Source: an uncultured Planctomycetaceae bacterium (GTDB lineage: Bacteria; Planctomycetota; Planctomycetia; Pirellulales; JACPPG01). From it: 5,058 nt of DNA. The position numbers and the translations under genes are program-made. Below the pieces are notes generated by a model. It had not been told where the DNA came from, searched no databases, and saw only the letters and a program-made list of their open reading frames with translations. Positions 1-5,058 of this stretch are shown piece by piece; positions within the stretch are counted from its first letter, which is position 1; each line of letters begins with the position of its first letter. The DNA lies in contig CAMFLN010000334.1 of assembly GCA_945957305.1 (NCBI GenBank), positions 1-5,058 on the forward strand. Direction: 5' to 3'.

Positions 1-52
1 TATCAGCACGGCGCAATGAATTTACTTTGCCTAGAGCAACAGCGGGTGGCCA
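1..52. other. Leader before the NIF3 gene, possibly the 3' end of an upstream gene
   Basis: Too short to assign. One forward frame is open from the window edge and stops at TGA 54-56, which would give an ATGA overlap with the NIF3 start at 53. Its last residues read RRNEFTLPRATAGGQ. A second frame ends at TGA 17-19. I cannot tell which, if either, is a real gene end. I see no convincing -35/-10 pair here. The G-rich GGTGG at 45-49, only 3 nt before the ATG, is a weak ribosome binding site. Confidence 0.25.
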
Positions 53-850
53 ATGATCAATGTCGATGACGTCGGAAGATTTCTCGATGCATTCGCCCCA
101 CTGCGATTGGCAGAAGCTTGGGATAACGTCGGACTGCTGGTCGGCGACCGGCAGCGCTCCGTGAGCCGGATCATGACCTGCCTCACAATCACTGACGCAA
201 CCGCGGAGGAAGCGATTCGCGAGGGCGCCGATTTAATCGTTACGCATCATCCTCTGCCCTTTACGGCGCTCAAGCGGCTGACGACAGATACCGCCGAGGG
301 ACGCTTGCTCTGGTCGCTGGCGGGGGCGGGGATCTCGATATACAGTCCGCATACGGCCTTTGATTCGGCGCCTGAAGGAATCAATCAGCGCCTGGCCACC
401 GGTCTGGAGCTGCACGACATCCAACCGCTGACGACGCGCAGCGAGGACGTCGATGGACGCCGACTGGGAGCGGGACGTTGGGGACACTTTCCGCGCCCTG
501 TCTCACTCGCCGAGTTAATTCACGCAGTGAAGCGGTTTTTGAATATCGACCGAGTGCAGTTCGTGGGCGATATCGATCGTTCGGTCAGCCGCGTGGCGGT
601 CGGTTGTGGCAGTGCAGGCGACTTGATGGCCGAAGCGAACCGCGCGCAGTGTGATTGCTTTGTCACAGGTGAAGTACGCTTTCATACGGCGCTGGCCACC
701 GAGGCCAATGGCATGGCGCTGATCCTCACCGGCCACTACGCCAGTGAAAGGTTTGCCGTCGAGTTTCTCGCGCAGCTCTTGTCTCGCGAGTTTCCGGCGA
801 CGCATGTCTGGGCCAGCACCAGGGAACGTGACCCGCTGGAATGGGCGTGA
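53..850 (+). CDS. NIF3/YbgI-family dinuclear metal-centre protein
   Basis: A 265-aa cytoplasmic protein of the NIF3 family (E. coli YbgI; often labelled 'GTP cyclohydrolase 1 type 2 homolog'). Family members form hexameric toroids with a two-metal site in each subunit; the physiological reaction is not settled. Seen in the sequence: the N-terminal AEAWDNVGLLVGD block (20-32), the paired histidines in IVTHHPLPF (H65, H66), SPHTAFD (H100, D104), the GCGSAGD turn (185-190), FVTGEVRFH (203-211) and GHYASE near the C-terminus (H228, E232). These match the expected metal ligands, so the site looks intact. Length is close to YbgI (about 247 aa), so the long middle insertion found in some Gram-positive homologues is absent. 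There is no signal peptide or membrane segment. ATG 53 is the only good start, because an in-frame TAG lies at 32-34, although its ribosome binding site is weak. About 300 bases and a promoter separate it from the next gene, so a shared role with the downstream operon is not implied. Confidence 0.95.
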   Translation: MINVDDVGRFLDAFAPLRLAEAWDNVGLLVGDRQRSVSRIMTCLTITDATAEEAIREGADLIVTHHPLPFTALKRLTTDTAEGRLLWSLAGAGISIYSPHTAFDSAPEGINQRLATGLELHDIQPLTTRSEDVDGRRLGAGRWGHFPRPVSLAELIHAVKRFLNIDRVQFVGDIDRSVSRVAVGCGSAGDLMAEANRAQCDCFVTGEVRFHTALATEANGMALILTGHYASERFAVEFLAQLLSREFPATHVWASTRERDPLEWA

Positions 851-1054
851 ACGAGACAATCGATTCCCCGCTTGTACCCTGTCGCGGGTGCCGCTCGCTC
901 CTCCCCCTTTCCAGGTTCGACGAGGTGTCCTTCATCCAAGTTGCCCCCGTTCGAGCGGTCAGCTTCCTCGCCTGGCGACCGTTTGCGATCGTGGCTCTGG
1001 AAAAAGAGAGCCGTCACTTGTTTTACGGGGATCGACGTTGGCCGCGGGCCCTCG
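851..1054. other. Intergenic spacer without a convincing gene
   Basis: This stretch lies between the NIF3 stop and the promoter of the next operon. The only forward frame worth mention runs from ATG 841 (overlapping the NIF3 end by 10 bases) to TAG 1066-1068 and would encode 75 aa with one CxxC pair (PCRGC, residues 13-17). It has no clear ribosome binding site, only two cysteines and no family I recognise, and its stop falls inside the promoter spacer, so I do not call it. A 6-bp stem with a 6-nt loop (GTACCC 874-879, GGGTGC 886-891) sits shortly after the NIF3 stop. It has one G-T pair and no T-run after it, so it is a poor intrinsic terminator. Other frames here give serine-, proline- and arginine-rich translations typical of non-coding GC-rich DNA. 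Confidence 0.5.
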
Positions 1055-1082
1055 TTGACTTGCGCTAGGGCCTACCTAGAAT
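1055..1082 (+). promoter_or_regulatory. Putative sigma70-type promoter of the three-gene operon
   Basis: A -35 box TTGACT (1055-1060) and a -10 box TAGAAT (1077-1082) each match five of six consensus bases and are separated by 16 nt. Transcription would start near 1089-1090, leaving a leader of about 57 nt before the glycosyltransferase ATG at 1147. The position, just ahead of a run of closely spaced genes and after a non-coding spacer, supports the call. I know of no experiment on it; the boxes are read from sequence only. Confidence 0.6.
1065..1079. repeat. Short inverted repeat across the promoter (possible operator)
   Basis: Perfect 5-base arms CTAGG (1065-1069) and CCTAG (1075-1079) are separated by 5 bases. 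The repeat fills the second half of the -35/-10 spacer and enters the -10 box, which is where a repressor would block RNA polymerase. The arms are short, so chance is a serious alternative. Confidence 0.25.
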
Positions 1083-1146
1083 TGCGGTCAGCCTGGGCAG
1101 GTTGTCGCGGGTTTCACGTGGGCGGTCTTGAAGTGCGAGGTGTGCC

Positions 1147-1896
1147 ATGTCGCAACGTTATTTAACCGCGCTCCCGGTCTATAACGAAGCCAAGCACGTT
1201 GGTCCCGTTTTGGCGGAAGTGCGCCGCTATGCGCAAGACATTCTGGTCGTGAACGATGGTTCGACCGACGGCACCGGCGAACTGTTGGCCGCCGAGCCTG
1301 GCCTGCGGATCGTGACGCATCAAAAGAACCGCGGTTACGGCGCGGCGTTACGCTCGGCCTTTGAGTACGCCGTGCAACATCGGTACGACGTGCTGGTCAC
1401 GATCGACTGCGACGGGCAGCATCAGCCACAGATGATTCCGCAGTTTTTTGCCGAGACCGAAGGATGCGACATGGTTTCCGGCAGCCGCTACCTGGCCCCG
1501 CTAACAGGCGACAATCCGCCGCCGGCCGACCGTCGCAAGATCAATGAATTGCTCACGGCGCGACTCAATGAGCGCCTGGGCTTGCAGTTGACGGATGCTT
1601 TTTGCGGCTTCAAATCGTATCGTGTGTGCCGCCTGCCGGAACTAGAGATTACCGATAACGGTTACGCCATGCCGCTGGAACTATGGGTGCAAGCGGCGCA
1701 CCAAGGCTTTCGCATCAAAGAGTTGGCAGTCCCACTGGTGTACCTTGACCTCGCGCGGTCCTTCGGCGGTGCGCTCGACGACGCCGACACCAGACTGGCG
1801 CACTACTACGAGATACTCGATCGTGCGATTGCGCGGACCCGCGAAAAGCCAACTCCGGCGAAGCAGCGGTCCCTCTGTGGGGAACGCGCTGGATGA
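1147..1896 (+). CDS. Family 2 glycosyltransferase (DPM1/polyprenyl-phosphate sugar transferase type)
   Basis: A 249-aa inverting GT-A glycosyltransferase that should move a sugar from a nucleotide sugar to an acceptor. In the closest known subgroup (dolichyl- or polyprenyl-phosphate mannose/glucose synthases) the acceptor is a lipid phosphate at the inner membrane face. Seen: the N-terminal strand and loop ALPVYNEAKHV (8-18), VVNDGSTDGT (34-43), NRGYGAALRSAF (61-72), the metal-binding DxD in TIDCDGQHQP (D87, D89), SGSRY (111-115) and CGFKSYR (153-159), in the usual order. No C-terminal transmembrane helices are present, so it is a soluble catalytic domain, as in DPM1-like enzymes. The C-terminal tail from about residue 230 is basic and looks disordered. 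ATG 1147 is chosen because GAGG (1137-1140) lies 6 nt upstream and the conserved fold begins a few residues in. Its stop overlaps the next start by four bases. Sugar and acceptor cannot be read from the sequence. Confidence 0.93.
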   Translation: MSQRYLTALPVYNEAKHVGPVLAEVRRYAQDILVVNDGSTDGTGELLAAEPGLRIVTHQKNRGYGAALRSAFEYAVQHRYDVLVTIDCDGQHQPQMIPQFFAETEGCDMVSGSRYLAPLTGDNPPPADRRKINELLTARLNERLGLQLTDAFCGFKSYRVCRLPELEITDNGYAMPLELWVQAAHQGFRIKELAVPLVYLDLARSFGGALDDADTRLAHYYEILDRAIARTREKPTPAKQRSLCGERAG

Positions 1897-3515
1897 GCAC
1901 GGCAGAGAGCGGCCTATCGTATCGCCGGTTACGAGCGCCGCGCGAACACGGCGCGGTGTTGGTCGATCCGCCGGCGATGCGGGTTCCCGACCTGGTCGCG
2001 ACGAATATCGCCCGACGCGTCGGTGACTATGATGTCCAAGGACGCTCGCTCGCGTCGTTGATCGAAGCGGGTCGTCAGGAACTGGTCGAAGCCGCGGTGC
2101 GCTATACTTCGACCTACCGCTCTGTCAGCGGCGTCACCTCGTGCGACCGGCTCTTCCTGGCCGGCCATCAGCCCGAGTTATTTCATCCGGGCGTGTGGTT
2201 CAAGAATTTCGCGCTGGCCCGATTGGCCCGTGAGCAGCAAGCCACGGCCGTGAACCTGGTGATTGACAGCGATACCATCAAGCACACTTCGCTACGAATT
2301 CCGGGCGGATCGCGCGACGCCCCGCTGGTCGAATCGATGGCCTTCGATAGTTCGGCGGACGAAATCCCGTTCGAGGAGCGCGAGGTCGAGGACCGCGCTC
2401 TGTTCGATAGTTTCGGCCAGCGAGCCAGCGATTGGTTACGCGGCGTCGTTCCGCAGCCGCTGTTGACGCACTACTGGCCTTTGGTCCAGGCGCGCTCGTT
2501 GGTGACGCGCAACCTGGGTGAGTGTCTGGCGCAATCGCGTCACGTGTTGGAAGGGGAATGGGGGCTCGATACGCTGGAGATTCCCCAGAGCCAGGTATGC
2601 ACACTGCCGTCGTTTCACTGGTTCACGGCTCATCTGCTGGCGCATCTGCCGCGCTTTCGCACGGCCTACAATGCCGCCGTGGACGAGTACCGCCGCGTCA
2701 ATCGTGTGCGCAGCGCCAATCATCCGGTGCCGAACCTCGCGGTTGACGGCGAGTGGATCGAGGCGCCGTTCTGGCTGTGGACGGCATCGTCGCCGCGGCG
2801 CCGCCGCTTGTTTGTGCGACGGCATGCGCAAGGCATGACTTTGACCGACAGGCGGCGCGTCGAAGTTGAGCTTCCTCTCAATGAGCAAGGGGAAGTCGGC
2901 TGGGCCGTAGAAGTCCTGGCCGGTCTTGCGGAGCGGGGGATCAAGTTGCGCAGCCGGGCGCTGGTCACCACCTTGTTCGCGCGGCTGGTTCTTTCGGATT
3001 TATTTATTCATGGAATCGGCGGCGCGAAATACGACCAATTGACCGACGAGTTGATTCGCGGATTTTTTGGCTTGGCGCCGCCGCTCTACCTGGTGATTTC
3101 GGCGACGCTGCACCTGGCGGCCACCGTGGGCACGAGTGCTCCTGAGTCGGTGCGGCGGCTCGACCAGGAGCTGCGCGACCTGGAGTACCACCCCGATCGC
3201 TGCATTGCGGGCCTGCACGATTGGACGCAAGCGCCGGTGGACGTCGAACATTGGCTGCAGTTGAAGAGCCGCTGGCTGGCGACCGAGCAGACTCGCGAAA
3301 ATGCTCGCGAGCGGTGCCACGCGATCCGCGCGGCGAACGAAGCGCTGCAGGCTTGGGTCGAGCCGCGGCGGCGCGAATTGGTTCGTGATCGTCTCGAAGC
3401 GGTGCGTGAACAGCGTAACTTGTCGGTGCTGACTTCGCGCGAGTATGCATTTTGTCTTTACCCGGCGGACAGTTTGCGGGATTTTTTGCTGGCATTTCGA
3501 GGGACAACTCTTTAA
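1893..3515 (+). CDS. BshC-like protein (putative ligase, bacillithiol cysteine-adding enzyme family)
   Basis: A 540-aa soluble protein, most likely annotated as hypothetical. I see a distant resemblance to BshC, the enzyme that adds cysteine to glucosamine-malate in bacillithiol synthesis (539 aa in Bacillus subtilis). The N-terminal half holds a Rossmann-like segment, LFLAGHQPELFHPGVWFKN (87-105), then a helix and the strand NLVIDSDTIKH (121-131), recalling the BshC TGQQ block and its acidic/His motif. The segment from 353 reads RALVTTLFARLVLSDL then FIHGIGGAKYDQLTDELI (371-388), then PPLYLVISATLHL (396-408), matching in order the BshC GGPxE..Y..L block and PR.SxTL block. A charged helical, probably coiled-coil stretch follows (about 455-512), and the end CLYPADSLRDFL (521-532) resembles the BshC FP..xxQER end. 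The HQP element also recalls WbqC-like proteins, an alternative for the N-terminus. ATG 1893 overlaps the glycosyltransferase stop (ATGA), and GGGGAA (1879-1884) lies 8 nt upstream. No signal peptide. The gene is certain; the family call is moderate and the substrate unknown. Confidence 0.9.
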   Translation: MSTAESGLSYRRLRAPREHGAVLVDPPAMRVPDLVATNIARRVGDYDVQGRSLASLIEAGRQELVEAAVRYTSTYRSVSGVTSCDRLFLAGHQPELFHPGVWFKNFALARLAREQQATAVNLVIDSDTIKHTSLRIPGGSRDAPLVESMAFDSSADEIPFEEREVEDRALFDSFGQRASDWLRGVVPQPLLTHYWPLVQARSLVTRNLGECLAQSRHVLEGEWGLDTLEIPQSQVCTLPSFHWFTAHLLAHLPRFRTAYNAAVDEYRRVNRVRSANHPVPNLAVDGEWIEAPFWLWTASSPRRRRLFVRRHAQGMTLTDRRRVEVELPLNEQGEVGWAVEVLAGLAERGIKLRSRALVTTLFARLVLSDLFIHGIGGAKYDQLTDELIRGFFGLAPPLYLVISATLHLAATVGTSAPESVRRLDQELRDLEYHPDRCIAGLHDWTQAPVDVEHWLQLKSRWLATEQTRENARERCHAIRAANEALQAWVEPRRRELVRDRLEAVREQRNLSVLTSREYAFCLYPADSLRDFLLAFRGTTL

Positions 3516-3550
3516 ACTTCTGTCAAGACGGATCGAGAGTTTCACAGCGG

Positions 3551-3556
3551 AAAGGA
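3551..3556 (+). promoter_or_regulatory. Ribosome binding site fixing the acetyltransferase start
   Basis: AAAGGA lies 9 nt before ATG 3566, a good Shine-Dalgarno sequence at normal spacing. It decides between this ATG and the longer open frame that begins with TTG at 3452 inside the preceding gene. The longer version would overlap that gene by 64 bases and adds 38 residues with no family match. Confidence 0.65.
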
Positions 3557-3565
3557 TTCACGCCG

Positions 3566-5050
3566 ATGTGCGCTACGACTTCTGCCCTTGCCAGGGCGCG
3601 GACGGGGAGCCGCGAGAAAGACGCCGCCAAGCGGCGCAAAGCACGTCGCAACAGCATTTTCTCACGCGGGACAAGCGGGCTGGCGAAATCACAGCCGGTG
3701 CCTACCTCGCCCGTAAGTGCTGGGCCTCCCAGTGCGAGCACGGGAACATTGGCCCTCGAGCCTTTCAAGCGGGGGCGTGTTAACCGCGACGGGGCGGGCA
3801 CGCTGGTCACCGGTTGCGCTGGGGATCACCCCGTGGCGCATCACCTGTTGACCGAAGTTTTTCAAGGGCCATCACGAGACGATTTCTATAGTCTGCTCGA
3901 CGATCCTTTCTATGAACCGCGCGATCGACTGTTGATCAAACGGGCCGATCAGGCGGTTGCCCACTTGCTGATTACCAAGCGCGTGATGCACTTTGGCGGC
4001 CTGGATCTGCCGACCGATTGCCTCTCTTGGCTCGCCACTTTGCCCGAATTTCGCGCACAGGGTTATGCATCACGGTTAGTGCGTTCGGCGGATGATTGCA
4101 TGCGCCGTGAAGGGGTCGCCGTGGGCCTGTTGAAAACGAAGGTCCCGCACTTCTTTCGACGCTTCGGCTGGGCTCTTTGCGGTCGTCACAATCAAGCCCA
4201 GGCCGGAGCCCGCGATCTATTGGCCCAGCTTTCGGCGCGCGGACTACCGCCGGGCCAGGCGTCGGTTACCATTCGCCCCTGGCGCCAGGTCGAGTTGCCG
4301 GCGCTGATGCGTCTCTACCGCGACATGACCGCCGGCCGCGGAGGGCACTTCGAGCGGACCGAGGCTTATTGGCGCTGGCTCATCAGCCGCAAGGGTTACG
4401 AGCGGATCTATGTCGCCATTGACGGCCCAGATAATTTCGAGCTGGAAGACGATCCGACACGCCTGGTCGGCTATCTGATCACGAGCGAGGACCGCGTGCT
4501 GGAAATCGCCACCGCCCAGACGCATCGGCACTTGGCCCCTGAACTTCTCGCCCGTGCTTGCAGCGAAGCGATCGAGCGCGACTACCACATGGTGACGCTA
4601 CACGCGCCGGCCAATGATCCCTTGATGGAGATTTTTCGTATTGCCGGCGGCACGCTGCAATGCGCGGAAAGCCATCAGGGCGAGGTCTACATGGCCAAGC
4701 TGATGAATCCCGTCAACTTCCTCAAGCAGCTTTGCCCCGAGTTGCATCGCCGTGCCGACGCGGCGGCGCTGGTCCGCCCCTGCGAGTTGGGGCTGGTCGT
4801 CGACGGCGAGAAGCTGCGTTTGATCATCTCGCGGCGCAGCGTTAAAGTCTCGCGGCGCGGGATCGGTCGGAGCTATTTGGCAACCAACGCCGCCAATTTT
4901 ACGCGATTGCTGTTGGGCCATCTCGACATTGCTGAAGCCGTGATCGACGGGCGGCTGCGAGCCTCGACGCAAACGGCCACCGAAACCGCGCGCGCCTTGT
5001 TTCCACAACTGCCACTGTGGCGTCCGCCGCTGGACGAAATGTGGGCTTAA
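3566..5050 (+). CDS. Eis-like tandem GNAT N-acetyltransferase with SCP2-like C-terminal domain
   Basis: With ATG 3566 the protein is 494 aa. It transfers an acyl group, probably acetyl, from CoA to an amine; the acceptor is unknown. Domain order resembles the Eis family. GNAT domain 1 (about 79-215) carries a CoA-binding motif in LPEFRAQGYASRLV (159-172), where RAQGYA fits R-x-x-G-x-A, and then FFRRFGW (196-202). GNAT domain 2 (about 233-379) begins VTIRPWRQVELPALMRLY and lacks a clear CoA loop, as expected for the degenerate second domain. The C-terminal SCP2-like domain (about 382-494) contains NFTRLLLGHLDIAEAV (444-459) and ends LPLWRPPLDEMWA. In Eis the terminal carboxylate acts in catalysis, so the conserved-looking end may matter. 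Without the first 78 residues the length is about 416, near Eis (about 400). Those 78 residues are an Ala/Ser/Pro-rich extension with a basic KRRKARR cluster (22-28) and no family match. The start is set by AAAGGA upstream; a later start (GTG 3698 or TTG 3749) is possible. The gene follows the BshC-like gene by 50 bases, with no terminator seen between them. Confidence 0.88.
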   Translation: MCATTSALARARTGSREKDAAKRRKARRNSIFSRGTSGLAKSQPVPTSPVSAGPPSASTGTLALEPFKRGRVNRDGAGTLVTGCAGDHPVAHHLLTEVFQGPSRDDFYSLLDDPFYEPRDRLLIKRADQAVAHLLITKRVMHFGGLDLPTDCLSWLATLPEFRAQGYASRLVRSADDCMRREGVAVGLLKTKVPHFFRRFGWALCGRHNQAQAGARDLLAQLSARGLPPGQASVTIRPWRQVELPALMRLYRDMTAGRGGHFERTEAYWRWLISRKGYERIYVAIDGPDNFELEDDPTRLVGYLITSEDRVLEIATAQTHRHLAPELLARACSEAIERDYHMVTLHAPANDPLMEIFRIAGGTLQCAESHQGEVYMAKLMNPVNFLKQLCPELHRRADAAALVRPCELGLVVDGEKLRLIISRRSVKVSRRGIGRSYLATNAANFTRLLLGHLDIAEAVIDGRLRASTQTATETARALFPQLPLWRPPLDEMWA

Positions 5051-5058
5051 GGTAGACG

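Noticed and set aside
874..891. Hairpin GTACCC/GGGTGC after the NIF3 stop as a terminator
   Set aside because: The stem is only 6 bp with one G-T pair and no T-run follows, so an intrinsic terminator is not supported.
1083..1146. Riboswitch or structured leader before the glycosyltransferase
   Set aside because: The leader is only about 57 nt and contains no recognisable riboswitch core or strong stem, apart from trivial short pairings such as CCT/AGG.
2278..2971. Overlapping forward and reverse open frames of 60-150 aa inside the BshC-like gene
   Set aside because: Translations are Arg/Pro/Ser-rich without family features, and the + frame holding the 540-aa protein explains the whole region.
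3000..3545. Long minus-strand open frames opposite the BshC-like gene (181 and 167 aa)
   Set aside because: They are fully antisense to a well-supported gene, rich in Arg, Pro, Ala and Gln, with no recognisable domain. Such shadow frames are common in GC-rich coding DNA.
3452..3565. Longer acetyltransferase start (TTG 3452)
   Set aside because: It would overlap the preceding gene by 64 bases, lacks a ribosome binding site and adds residues without a family match, while ATG 3566 has AAAGGA at good spacing.
3445..3783. 112-aa forward frame across the junction between the BshC-like gene and the acetyltransferase
   Set aside because: It starts inside one gene and runs out of frame through the next; composition and lack of a ribosome binding site suggest a shadow.

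Overview
The window reads as ordinary chromosomal DNA from a GC-rich bacterium. The best guess is a planctomycete (Pirellulales-like). That rests on codon use, GC content of roughly 60 % and my recollection of this gene style; it is inference, because no rRNA or other phylogenetic marker is present. All four well-supported genes lie on the + strand. I see no mobile element, CRISPR array, tRNA or rRNA.

Layout. (1) Positions 53-850 encode a NIF3/YbgI-family protein with a complete set of dinuclear-metal ligands. It may overlap an upstream gene whose body lies outside the window. (2) Positions 851 to about 1054 are a spacer with no convincing gene. It ends in a good sigma70-type promoter (TTGACT, 16 nt, TAGAAT) with a short inverted repeat across the spacer and -10. 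(3) Positions 1147-5050 form a three-gene transcription unit: a soluble family-2 glycosyltransferase; a 540-aa protein resembling the bacillithiol cysteine-adding enzyme BshC, joined to the glycosyltransferase by a 4-base ATGA overlap; and, after 50 bases, an Eis-like tandem GNAT acetyltransferase with an SCP2-like C-terminal domain and an extra basic, low-complexity N-terminus.

How the genes may work together. A glycosyltransferase, a ligase-fold (BshC-like) protein and a double-GNAT acetyltransferase in one operon recall the enzyme classes of low-molecular-weight thiol synthesis: glycosyl transfer, amino-acid addition and acetylation, as in the bacillithiol and mycothiol pathways. The match is only by class. 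The glycosyltransferase is GT2 (DPM1-like), not the GT4 type of BshA/MshA, and no deacetylase is present. The operon may therefore make or modify an aminoacylated or acylated glycoconjugate that I cannot name. This is the most interesting lead in the window. The NIF3 gene has its own spacer and is probably a neighbour rather than a pathway member.
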